Shown one piece after another: positions 29,240 to 36,704 of a stretch of DNA of 64,000 nucleotides. How positions within the stretch are numbered: position 1 is the first letter of the stretch; every line of letters starts with the position of its first letter. Under the pieces are notes generated by a model that saw only the letters and a program-made list of their open reading frames with translations, made no database searches and had not been told where the DNA came from. The stretch covers positions 1,302,001 through 1,366,000 of the forward strand of contig NZ_JBKINJ010000001.1 in the NCBI RefSeq assembly GCF_046602855.1. The letters run 5' to 3'. Source of the DNA: Gracilimonas sp046602855 (GTDB lineage: Bacteria; Bacteroidota; Rhodothermia; Balneolales; Balneolaceae). Made by a program: the position numbers and the translations under genes.

Positions 29240-30979
29240 TTAAAACCGGTGTTGAAAATTGATGGTCCCTTCCAGTTCAGTGTATTTTGTACCTGCTCCT
29301 TCTAAAGCATTATTGGTGCGGCTTCTCAGACTCAGTGAAAGTGTCCCCTTTTCATAGACTCTGTAATTTGAGGATAAATTGACCATCAGCTGTTGAGTTT
29401 TGAATATCGTGTTTGCCAGATTTTGACTACTTCTGTCCAGTTCATTTGTATTTTGATTGAAACCCAAATTCAGGTTCATGGTGAGGCTATTTTCAAAGAA
29501 TGAATAGGTCGCTCCCGCATTGGCGCCAAGAGTGGTATTGTCGGTTCGGGCCGAGTTATAGACCAGGTAGTTTCCCATGGCATTTACTGAGAAACCTGAT
29601 GGAAAGGTCAGGCTGTAATTGAGAGAGCTTGAGTAGGTGTCAGAGGTGAAATTATTTTGATTGGTATTTGCAGCGCCTTTGAACTCATTATCCATTTTAA
29701 AGTAGGAACCGGACACTCCAAAATTATGCATCAGATCACCTTGCTGTACCGTAAAATTAGGCTGAAGCATGAAGGTGTGTGAAACTTGCATCTGCCCAAG
29801 CCCCGCCTGCTGAAGGGAATCAACCGCCGCACTTGAAGAAAAATCATTGACCATCAGGTTATAATTTGCACTAAGCATTATCATATCTGTCAGTTGATAC
29901 TGGGCGTTGGTTCCCACGGCTGTATTCCTGCGAGTTTGAAGACGTGTACCTAGTAAATTATCGCGTCCCAAAGTCAATGAACCCTGCAATGAAAGGCGAT
30001 TATCCAGCAAACGAGCCGTAGGGGCGATCATGATCTCTTCCTGATCGTCTCGCATCCTGCCTATTCCAAGTGATCTGAAGCCGGGTTGGATCCTCTCGTA
30101 ACCTACCTGCAATCCAAAATTATTCAGATTTAATTCTGCGCCTGCTTTACCCGCATAGTTGATACGAGAGCTGATCCTTGGTTTAAATATATTATTCACA
30201 AAAGATGGAATACCGGCAGAACCGATCGGTAATGCAGCGCTGTTCAGATCGCGCGTATAAGCTGATACCGTAACCTGACTTGATACATTAAAAATGCCAT
30301 CAAAAAATGAAACTTGGGCATCAGGTGTCAGAGTCAAGTTTTCCTGTGGAGCCACTTCAAGAGCATTATTTCCACTATTAAGATCGCTGACCTTATCTAT
30401 AGAGTAGTGCGAGCTCAGGTAAAAATGAGAGTTATTCTCAGCATCGTAACCAAATTTACCGGCGGCGGTCCAGCGTTCATAAGCAGGATCCCTGAAACCA
30501 TCCTGAGCCTGAAATTCAACTTTTCTGCGAGCTTGACCTCCTGAAATTTCAAACAGCCAGTTTCCCGGTGTAGCTGTGACATATCCTCCCCGAATAGTTG
30601 TGCCGCTGAGACCATAATCCGAAAAACTTGGGCTTACGCTTCCGGCTTGAACGGTGACCCAATCCCACGAGGCATTGAAACTAATGTTATTCATATTTTG
30701 CCTGAGGCCGGTTTGATCAGTAGAGTACAGAAGGTTCAACCCGGAACTCAGTCCAAATAATGAGAAATTGAGATTAGCATTGGTTTGAAGTGAAGCCGGT
30801 GCCCTTCTATTAGCAATACCGCTGGCGGTGTAGCCATTGGCCTTAATACCAATACTACCTGATGCGGTAAACGGACGAATATCTGAATCCTCAATTATTG
30901 GGTCGGTCTGGGCGAAGGCTGACATAACTGCCCCGAAGCTCATTAAAACCCCTAAAAATAACGTTAATTTCCCCTGCAC
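29240..30979 (-). CDS. Outer-membrane beta-barrel protein, first gene of the giant-protein locus
   Basis: The 579-residue protein starts with a signal peptide (MQGKLTLFLGVLMSFGAVM, then AFAQ). It continues as alternating amphipathic strands rich in Ser, Asn, Tyr and Gly, for example LNFSLFGLSSGLNLLYSTD and GTLSLSLRSRTNNALEG, and ends in the aromatic-terminated strand GTINFQHRF, typical of a BAM-inserted barrel. It has no plug domain. It is larger than PorP/SprF partners (about 300 residues), to which it shows no clear similarity. Its stop is 24 nt before the giant gene, so the barrel could export, anchor or display that protein; this is inference. It has an ATG start, and 377 nt without a convincing gene lie upstream. 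Confidence 0.75.
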   Translation of the reverse strand: MQGKLTLFLGVLMSFGAVMSAFAQTDPIIEDSDIRPFTASGSIGIKANGYTASGIANRRAPASLQTNANLNFSLFGLSSGLNLLYSTDQTGLRQNMNNISFNASWDWVTVQAGSVSPSFSDYGLSGTTIRGGYVTATPGNWLFEISGGQARRKVEFQAQDGFRDPAYERWTAAGKFGYDAENNSHFYLSSHYSIDKVSDLNSGNNALEVAPQENLTLTPDAQVSFFDGIFNVSSQVTVSAYTRDLNSAALPIGSAGIPSFVNNIFKPRISSRINYAGKAGAELNLNNFGLQVGYERIQPGFRSLGIGRMRDDQEEIMIAPTARLLDNRLSLQGSLTLGRDNLLGTRLQTRRNTAVGTNAQYQLTDMIMLSANYNLMVNDFSSSAAVDSLQQAGLGQMQVSHTFMLQPNFTVQQGDLMHNFGVSGSYFKMDNEFKGAANTNQNNFTSDTYSSSLNYSLTFPSGFSVNAMGNYLVYNSARTDNTTLGANAGATYSFFENSLTMNLNLGFNQNTNELDRSSQNLANTIFKTQQLMVNLSSNYRVYEKGTLSLSLRSRTNNALEGAGTKYTELEGTINFQHRF

Positions 30980-31356
30980 TTTGATACGGTTTCTCTAAAG
31001 TTGATAGTTGCACTCACCTATACTTACGAGAAACATTTGAGGAAGGGCTCAAAAAAGTTCAAATAATTTTTAATTCCATATCTCAGCATTGATCATGGGG
31101 CACCCAACGCTCAAAACAAACTATAGTCTGAGGGAAAGCAAAAGAGCCATTACCTGAAATAAGTGTACTTAGATCTCTTGGGTAATTAATACTGGCAGCC
31201 TTATCAACGATGGTATGGTGTACTATGATAAGGGCAAGGTTTATGACTACAACAAAATGGGGAAAAGACGGACTTAATAGTCAAAACCTTTTCATTAAAG
31301 TTATAAAAAGCAGATAAAACACTTCTGCCCTTAATTTAAAACTTAAATTAACCACC
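30980..31356. other. Divergent intergenic region between the surface-protein locus and the dodecin gene
   Basis: It should carry the promoters of both neighbours, but I see no convincing consensus. It contains an 8-bp inverted repeat (31199-31206 with 31226-31233, 19-nt loop). A short open frame at 31173-31277 on the plus strand has coding-like composition (patch DGMVYYDKGKVYDYN) but no good start. It could be a remnant of a lost gene; see findings. Confidence 0.4.
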
Positions 31357-31557
31357 ATGTCATTAGCTAAAGTAATTGAAGTGATCGCTGAGGGAGAAAC
31401 CATTGAAAAGGCCATGGAAAATGCAGCATCGCAAGCCTCAAAAACCGTAAAAAATATCAAAAGTATTAACTGTGAAAATATTCAGGCACTTGTTGAGAAT
31501 AATTATGTCAAGAAATATCGAGTAAATGCAAAAGTAACATTTGTGTTGGAAAACTGA
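31357..31557 (+). CDS. Dodecin family flavin-binding protein
   Basis: Dodecins are small dodecameric proteins that store or buffer flavins in the cytosol. All 66 residues align with the family: a first strand KVIEVIAEGET, a helix with ENAASQASKTVKNIKSI, then QALVENN and a last strand KYRVNAKVTFVLEN. In archaeal and mycobacterial members a tryptophan stacks on the isoalloxazine ring after the helix. The matching position here is around KSINCEN and holds no aromatic residue, so flavin affinity or ligand may differ. ATG start; monocistronic, flanked by long intergenic regions. Confidence 0.88.
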   Translation: MSLAKVIEVIAEGETIEKAMENAASQASKTVKNIKSINCENIQALVENNYVKKYRVNAKVTFVLEN

Positions 31558-31829
31558 TTGCTCATAAACAAATCAAGTTCATTTCAAGATTTTTCAATCT
31601 GTGGTATATCCTAGATTCTTATACCTTCAGTGAATATTTTCTTAAGGCGTTCATTTGTTTTACACATATCACCTGCTTCTGGCACTGTAACGGCGTCTCA
31701 AAATATGACATAAGTATGTCTCCGCTTGCTATATAGCTCTAGATCAATGAGACTGTTATTTTTATTTATGTTAGATGCCATATACATAGCTAAAAATATT
31801 TTATCCATTGAATTCATCATTGCAACAAA
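31558..31829. other. Intergenic region between dodecin and flagellin A
   Basis: No gene, RNA or repeat could be supported in this A/T-rich stretch of convergent orientation. The flagellin terminator begins at its right end. Confidence 0.4.
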
Positions 31830-31866
31830 CAAAAAAGATCCATGCCTTCTTTCGAAGACATGGATC
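31830..31866 (-). terminator. Intrinsic terminator of flagellin copy A
   Basis: The arms GATCCATG (31837-31844) and CATGGATC (31859-31866) pair perfectly. An inner CTTC/GAAG stem closes a TTTC loop. On the minus strand the hairpin is followed by six T. It lies about 60 nt past the flagellin stop. Homologous hairpins occur at 33685-33721 and 35242-35277. Confidence 0.88.
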
Positions 31867-31924
31867 CTAAACTTAACACCGGTAACAATACTCTGTCTCA
31901 TTACCTATTTATCAGGGGGGGGGA

Positions 31925-33130
31925 TTATCCAAGGAATCCTAGTACAGACTGTGGCCCCATGTTTGCCTGAGATAAAGCTGAGGTTGCAGTCTGCTGCAGA
32001 ATTTGCAGCCTTATTGACTCACTTTGCTCTTTGGCAAAATCAGCATCCATAATTCTACTTGCTGCAGAACTGTTTGCGCTGATTGCCTGAGAAACTGTCA
32101 CCTCTCGCGTACTCAGTGAGGACTGCGCAATACCCACGGAATTCACGCGGTCAGTCATCGCCTCAATAGCAGAATCTACATCCGCCATGAAATTACGGAA
32201 TTCAGAGGCTCCCCAATTGGACAGATCCATAGAGCCTTGACCTGTTTCTTTAGCCGTACCTGCAGCTGCTGTATATCCTGTTGCTCCTCCAAGGGCAGTA
32301 CCTCCACTTTGGAAAGTCACTACAGCATCATCTACAGTGTCGGCATTTGAAACAATAATATCGGTGCCGTCCAGTTCAGCCGTTACACCTTCGACTCCTA
32401 AACCATTGATTTCATCAACTACTGTTTGCAAACTTGCTGCAGATGAATCGGTAACACCAGCAAATGTTGTACTGCTTGCAACTCCGTCAACAGTGATCGT
32501 AACTCCGGTTATGTTATCTGTAGCAGTTATTCCGGCAGAAGCATCAATTGTTGCAGTTCCGGCATCGTAAGCTGCTGTTGACCCGGTAAACAGCTGGTTC
32601 ACATTAACAGCCGAAAGATTCGCATCAATGGTGTCTTCTGCACGCTCACCTACCTGAAAGGTAAGAGTAAGATCGCCCTCATGTGTTCCGTTATTACCGG
32701 CTAGCAACTCAGTCCCTTGAAATACGGTCTGGTTAGAAACCTCATTAATTTCATTTCCAAGTTGCGCAATCTGCTCAGAGATGTATCCTCGCTCTGTATC
32801 TCCCAGCGTGTCGTTCGCTGCCTGGGTTGACAGTGCTTTCATCTCCACCAAATTATCCATAACCGTATCAAAACTTGACTCGGCAATATCGAGTACAGAC
32901 TTGGCGTCACCAACATTTTGCAATGCCTGTCCCAAACCGGCTACCCGACTGTTTAGTTTCGTGGCAATAGAAAAACCCGCTGCATCGTCTTCAGCCCGGT
33001 TGATTCGCAGGCCGGTTGACATGCGCAGCTGGTTCTCAGCCATACTCTTGTTAATCTTATTCAGTGACAACTGGGCATCCAGCGACTGAATATTTGTGTT
33101 CACTCTGTTTAAATCACCAAAACTTGACAT
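31925..33130 (-). CDS. fliC: Flagellin (copy A)
   Basis: Flagellin is the filament subunit, exported unfolded through the flagellar type III system. The 401 residues have the conserved D0/D1 ends: N-terminal NTNIQSLDAQLSLNKINKSM and RINRAEDDAAGFSIATKL, C-terminal RIMDADFAKEQSESIRLQIL and a hydrophobic terminus QSVLGFLG. The short variable core (about 180-300) is rich in Ala, Thr, Asp and Val and has many serines and threonines that could carry O-glycans. The protein is identical to copy B. A sigma-28 promoter and a strong terminator flank it, so it is a monocistronic class III gene. The ATG sits in AGGTGATCAGATATG with a fair ribosome binding site. Confidence 0.95.
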   Translation of the reverse strand: MSSFGDLNRVNTNIQSLDAQLSLNKINKSMAENQLRMSTGLRINRAEDDAAGFSIATKLNSRVAGLGQALQNVGDAKSVLDIAESSFDTVMDNLVEMKALSTQAANDTLGDTERGYISEQIAQLGNEINEVSNQTVFQGTELLAGNNGTHEGDLTLTFQVGERAEDTIDANLSAVNVNQLFTGSTAAYDAGTATIDASAGITATDNITGVTITVDGVASSTTFAGVTDSSAASLQTVVDEINGLGVEGVTAELDGTDIIVSNADTVDDAVVTFQSGGTALGGATGYTAAAGTAKETGQGSMDLSNWGASEFRNFMADVDSAIEAMTDRVNSVGIAQSSLSTREVTVSQAISANSSAASRIMDADFAKEQSESIRLQILQQTATSALSQANMGPQSVLGFLG

Positions 33131-33194
33131 ATCTGATCACCTTTAATTTTGTTGTGGTTTCTTGCTTAATGCTTTTTGTGTTTGGTTACCTCAG

Positions 33195-33221
33195 TTATCG
33201 GGGGCAAAAAGACGACCTTAA
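33195..33221 (-). promoter_or_regulatory. Sigma-28 (FliA) promoter of flagellin A
   Basis: On the minus strand the site reads TTAAGGTC, 11-nt spacer, CCCGATAA. This matches the flagellar consensus TAAAGTTT-N11-GCCGATAA at the -10 core and spacing. It ends 64 nt before the start codon. The same site occurs at 35050-35076. Confidence 0.8.
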
Positions 33222-33244
33222 ATTTTATTTCCAAGATTTATTAA

Positions 33245-33684
33245 TAGAAAGAAGTTTATTGTCTAATTAACGTGAATTCTTTATAGAAATAGCTCTAGCT
33301 ACCACTCTGAGCGTCTAAAAAATTATGTTACCCTATTGAGGCTTCGGAATCGCAGTAACCAACTTCGCACATTGCTCTTTAAAAGCGCTTGTAATGATAA
33401 TTTCACATGGAGTATATCAAATCCACATAAATTCACAGGAACAGCTCCAATAAGATCTTTAAAGCACGCTGAGAAATGATCATTTATAGTGTAATTGAGT
33501 AAACTTGAACCATTTTTATTTCTTCTAATAACTTTTTAATAAACATCTTAAGTTATATTCTGCCGAGTATATCATTCAGCCCACTTCGGGCGCCGGCTCA
33601 CTGTTAATTTTATAAAGTGGCCAGACGAAGACAGAAAATACAATAAGCATACTCTATCACTTTATACCTTAAGCTCTTTCCAAA
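33245..33684. other. Spacer between the two flagellin repeats
   Basis: About 440 bp unique to this place, A/T-rich, with no supported gene. A small G/C-rich inverted repeat with a TTC loop lies near 33580-33600 (GCCCACTTCGGGC). It is upstream of the flagellin A promoter and downstream of the flagellin B terminator. Confidence 0.4.
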
Positions 33685-33721
33685 ACAAAAAGATCCATGC
33701 TTTCTTTCGAAGACATGGATC
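33685..33721 (-). terminator. Intrinsic terminator of flagellin copy B
   Basis: The same hairpin as at 31830-31866: perfect 8-bp outer stem and a T-run on the minus strand. One base (33701) differs and weakens the inner stem to a G-U pair. It lies about 60 nt past the flagellin B stop. Confidence 0.87.
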
Positions 33722-33779
33722 CTAAACTTAACACCGGTAACAATACTCTGTCTCATTACCTATTTATCAGGGGGGGGGA

Positions 33780-34985
33780 TTATCCAAGGAATCCTAGTAC
33801 AGACTGTGGCCCCATGTTTGCCTGAGATAAAGCTGAGGTTGCAGTCTGCTGCAGAATTTGCAGCCTTATTGACTCACTTTGCTCTTTGGCAAAATCAGCA
33901 TCCATAATTCTACTTGCTGCAGAACTGTTTGCGCTGATTGCCTGAGAAACTGTCACCTCTCGCGTACTCAGTGAGGACTGCGCAATACCCACGGAATTCA
34001 CGCGGTCAGTCATCGCCTCAATAGCAGAATCTACATCCGCCATGAAATTACGGAATTCAGAGGCTCCCCAATTGGACAGATCCATAGAGCCTTGACCTGT
34101 TTCTTTAGCCGTACCTGCAGCTGCTGTATATCCTGTTGCTCCTCCAAGGGCAGTACCTCCACTTTGGAAAGTCACTACAGCATCATCTACAGTGTCGGCA
34201 TTTGAAACAATAATATCGGTGCCGTCCAGTTCAGCCGTTACACCTTCGACTCCTAAACCATTGATTTCATCAACTACTGTTTGCAAACTTGCTGCAGATG
34301 AATCGGTAACACCAGCAAATGTTGTACTGCTTGCAACTCCGTCAACAGTGATCGTAACTCCGGTTATGTTATCTGTAGCAGTTATTCCGGCAGAAGCATC
34401 AATTGTTGCAGTTCCGGCATCGTAAGCTGCTGTTGACCCGGTAAACAGCTGGTTCACATTAACAGCCGAAAGATTCGCATCAATGGTGTCTTCTGCACGC
34501 TCACCTACCTGAAAGGTAAGAGTAAGATCGCCCTCATGTGTTCCGTTATTACCGGCTAGCAACTCAGTCCCTTGAAATACGGTCTGGTTAGAAACCTCAT
34601 TAATTTCATTTCCAAGTTGCGCAATCTGCTCAGAGATGTATCCTCGCTCTGTATCTCCCAGCGTGTCGTTCGCTGCCTGGGTTGACAGTGCTTTCATCTC
34701 CACCAAATTATCCATAACCGTATCAAAACTTGACTCGGCAATATCGAGTACAGACTTGGCGTCACCAACATTTTGCAATGCCTGTCCCAAACCGGCTACC
34801 CGACTGTTTAGTTTCGTGGCAATAGAAAAACCCGCTGCATCGTCTTCAGCCCGGTTGATTCGCAGGCCGGTTGACATGCGCAGCTGGTTCTCAGCCATAC
34901 TCTTGTTAATCTTATTCAGTGACAACTGGGCATCCAGCGACTGAATATTTGTGTTCACTCTGTTTAAATCACCAAAACTTGACAT
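33780..34985 (-). CDS. fliC: Flagellin (copy B)
   Basis: Identical in protein sequence, and apparently in DNA, to copy A, with the same D0/D1 terminal domains and short variable core. Its own sigma-28 promoter and terminator lie within or next to the repeat, so both copies should be expressed alike and raise flagellin dose rather than antigenic range. It is the copy nearest the glycosylation operon. Perfect identity of silent sites implies very recent duplication or ongoing gene conversion. Confidence 0.95.
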   Translation of the reverse strand: MSSFGDLNRVNTNIQSLDAQLSLNKINKSMAENQLRMSTGLRINRAEDDAAGFSIATKLNSRVAGLGQALQNVGDAKSVLDIAESSFDTVMDNLVEMKALSTQAANDTLGDTERGYISEQIAQLGNEINEVSNQTVFQGTELLAGNNGTHEGDLTLTFQVGERAEDTIDANLSAVNVNQLFTGSTAAYDAGTATIDASAGITATDNITGVTITVDGVASSTTFAGVTDSSAASLQTVVDEINGLGVEGVTAELDGTDIIVSNADTVDDAVVTFQSGGTALGGATGYTAAAGTAKETGQGSMDLSNWGASEFRNFMADVDSAIEAMTDRVNSVGIAQSSLSTREVTVSQAISANSSAASRIMDADFAKEQSESIRLQILQQTATSALSQANMGPQSVLGFLG

Positions 34986-35049
34986 ATCTGATCACCTTTA
35001 ATTTTGTTGTGGTTTCTTGCTTAATGCTTTTTGTGTTTGGTTACCTCAG

Positions 35050-35076
35050 TTATCGGGGGCAAAAAGACGACCTTAA
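35050..35076 (-). promoter_or_regulatory. Sigma-28 (FliA) promoter of flagellin B
   Basis: Identical to the site at 33195-33221 (TTAAGGTC-N11-CCCGATAA on the minus strand), 64 nt before the flagellin B start. Confidence 0.8.
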
Positions 35077-35099
35077 ATTTTATTTCCAAGATTTATTAA

Positions 35100-35241
35100 A
35101 GATTGCGTGAAGAGTGATTTAGTAGTTTTACCTTTTTAATTTATCTCAGTTCTCGATTTCAACGTAGTTAGTACGGAAGGATTGGTACATATCCAGCCAT
35201 CTCCATCACTATATGACCCATCACCACATCAATTCAGACAT
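35100..35241. other. Intergenic stretch between flagellin B and the glycosylation operon
   Basis: No gene supported. It is unique sequence, unlike the region upstream of flagellin A, and marks where the tandem repeat ends. Confidence 0.35.
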
Positions 35242-35277
35242 AAAAAAATCCATACCCTCTTTCGAAGACATGGATTT
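35242..35277 (-). terminator. Terminator of the glycosylation operon, homologous to the flagellin terminators
   Basis: The arms AAATCCAT (35246-35253) and ATGGATTT (35270-35277) enclose CTCTTTCGAAG, almost the same centre as in both flagellin terminators. On the minus strand the stem runs into seven T. It lies 90 nt past the stop of the methyltransferase gene. A second short G/C hairpin (GCCCTTCGGGC) is at about 35321-35331. Confidence 0.78.
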
Positions 35278-35366
35278 AAAAAGACAAATTAATGGTCAAA
35301 TCGAATCACGTTTAAAACATGCCCTTCGGGCGGGCTAATAAAATTGTACTTTTTTCGCCCTGTTAA

Positions 35367-36059
35367 TTATTCTTCTTGAATTTTTCTTATAGCAAAACTT
35401 TGACTTTCCGTAGGCTCGACCGTTAAATAAACAAGTTCCCAATTATAGTTAACACAAAACTCATGCACGGCTTCGATCACACCATATCGGTACATTGAAA
35501 CCCAATTCCCTAAGCGATAATCGTGCCCGGCCATAATGCCTCCTGGTTTCACTTTAGGGGCAAAGAGTTGAAGTTCATCTCTGGTTGTTTCATAAGAATG
35601 GTCAGTATCAATATAGATCCAATCAAAGTATTCCTCTTTAAACTCATGGGCCGCTTTTGTTGACATGATTTTATGAATCCGTACAGTCTCCTCTTTTATC
35701 TCTTCTGCAAAATAGTCTTTTACGGCTTCAAACTTGCCATCATGAAACCGGTCGGAACCCCACATATCAATAAGATGGAATTTTTGTGGTTTCACTTTTT
35801 TATGAATCAGCTGACTGAATTTACCTTCATCCACCCCAATTTCAGCCACAATACTGTTTTTCTTCATTTTACCAAGTAGCTGATGTCGGTTTAAAAGTAA
35901 TTCACAATTCTCAATATGCTCGGGCTGTAATGACACTTTTGGGATCTGGTTTTCCCGCAGTTGACGCTGCTGAGCCAAATGCTGAACTACCTTATCGGCC
36001 ACTTGTTTTATTTGGTCTTTACTTATACGCTTGCTCTGTTGGATACTTTCGTTTTTCAT
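35367..36059 (-). CDS. Class I SAM-dependent methyltransferase (Methyltransf_24-like)
   Basis: The 230-residue protein has the SAM-binding glycine motif I as VAEIGVDEGKFS near residues 71-82, an acidic second motif LIDMWG, and WIYIDTDHSYETTRDELQLF followed by KPGGIMAGHD. These are typical of the small TylF/cephalosporin-hydroxylase-related methyltransferases often found in glycan clusters. It is the last gene of the minus-strand operon, 36 nt after the acetyltransferase gene. By position it may methylate the flagellin glycan or an amino-sugar precursor; the substrate cannot be read from sequence. ATG start, no signal peptide, cytosolic. Confidence 0.8.
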   Translation of the reverse strand: MKNESIQQSKRISKDQIKQVADKVVQHLAQQRQLRENQIPKVSLQPEHIENCELLLNRHQLLGKMKKNSIVAEIGVDEGKFSQLIHKKVKPQKFHLIDMWGSDRFHDGKFEAVKDYFAEEIKEETVRIHKIMSTKAAHEFKEEYFDWIYIDTDHSYETTRDELQLFAPKVKPGGIMAGHDYRLGNWVSMYRYGVIEAVHEFCVNYNWELVYLTVEPTESQSFAIRKIQEE

Positions 36060-36095
36060 GCTATCAGTATTTTTATTTAATTACGAAATCACTAT

Positions 36096-36704
36096 TTATT
36101 TAGCTGGGACACCTTTAATTGTTGCATTATCTGAAATGTCTTTGGTAACTACAGCACCAGCCCCAACCACACAATTATCTCCAATCTTTATATTAGGTAA
36201 AATGGTAGCGTTGGCTCCAATGTGGGTAAAATTACCCACATTCACTCCTCCTAATAGGGTTGCGCCAGGTGAAATATCACAATAGGCTCCTACATTCACA
36301 TCATGATGCACCGAAGAGCGTGTATTAAGTAAAGTGCCATCTCCAATACTTACAGAATTTGAGATGAATACAAATGGCATCACATTTAAACTGGAGCCTA
36401 AAAAAACATCATCCTGTGAAACAATTGCATGCGTAGAAATAATGTTGTGTTCTTTTCCTCCAACAGAACGTAGCTTCTCGTTAATTTTTTTACGTTGACT
36501 TGTCCCACCTATTCCCAATAAAAACCTATTATCTTCTTTGAAATATAATTCAACTTCTTTCAATGATCTTATTACTGGATAGCTATCTAAAAAAAGTGTT
36601 GTACTTTCTTTGCTAACGTCATCAAAAAAGAACAAATCTTCATTCAGTTCTTGTAATACAGATAACAGATCTTTGGCATGCCTACCAGCTCCAGCCACTA
36701 GCAT
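36096..36704 (-). CDS. PglD/NeuD-family sugar O/N-acyltransferase (VioB-like)
   Basis: The 202-residue enzyme begins with a Rossmann-like nucleotide-sugar part (MLVAGAGRHAKDLLSVL, about 1-80) and continues as a left-handed beta-helix of hexapeptide repeats (VNVGAYCDISPGATLLGGVN, IGDNCVVGAGAVVTKDI). The family histidine lies near SVHHDVN. Such enzymes acetylate the 4-amino group of UDP- or dTDP-linked 4-amino-4,6-dideoxyhexoses, as PglD and VioB do. Its start overlaps the aminotransferase gene by 23 nt, which fits consecutive steps. The predicted product is a dTDP-4-acetamido-4,6-dideoxyhexose. The precise sugar is inference. Confidence 0.82.
   Translation of the reverse strand: MLVAGAGRHAKDLLSVLQELNEDLFFFDDVSKESTTLFLDSYPVIRSLKEVELYFKEDNRFLLGIGGTSQRKKINEKLRSVGGKEHNIISTHAIVSQDDVFLGSSLNVMPFVFISNSVSIGDGTLLNTRSSVHHDVNVGAYCDISPGATLLGGVNVGNFTHIGANATILPNIKIGDNCVVGAGAVVTKDISDNATIKGVPAK

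Larger units (their letters stand above)
31847..33244. repeat. Tandem direct repeat unit A containing flagellin, its promoter and part of its terminator
   Basis: This segment appears identical over 1398 bp to 33702-35099 (offset 1855). The first mismatch on the left is 31846 (C against T at 33701). On the right, identity ends after 33244/35099. It covers the complete gene, both untranslated regions, a nine-base G/C tract and the sigma-28 promoter. Confidence 0.9.
33702..35099. repeat. Tandem direct repeat unit B containing flagellin and its promoter
   Basis: Partner of 31847-33244. Sequence comparison by eye found no difference inside the 1398-bp unit, including the length of the nine-base homopolymer tract next to the stop codon. 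Confidence 0.9.

Noticed and set aside
31199..31233. Hairpin CCTTATCA/TGATAAGG upstream of the dodecin gene as a terminator or riboswitch.
   Set aside because: The loop is 19 nt, no T-run follows and there is no conserved riboswitch feature; no FMN-element motifs were seen.
32337..32570. Long open frames antisense to both flagellins (also 34192-34425, 32781-33089 and 34636-34944).
   Set aside because: They arise from the codon bias of the Ala/Thr-rich flagellin on the other strand; the predicted peptides are low-complexity and have no ribosome binding site.
35992..36021. GCCGATAA with an upstream TAAA on the minus strand inside the start of the methyltransferase gene.
   Set aside because: The spacer is 14 rather than 11 bases and it lies inside the last gene of an operon, with nothing downstream to drive.
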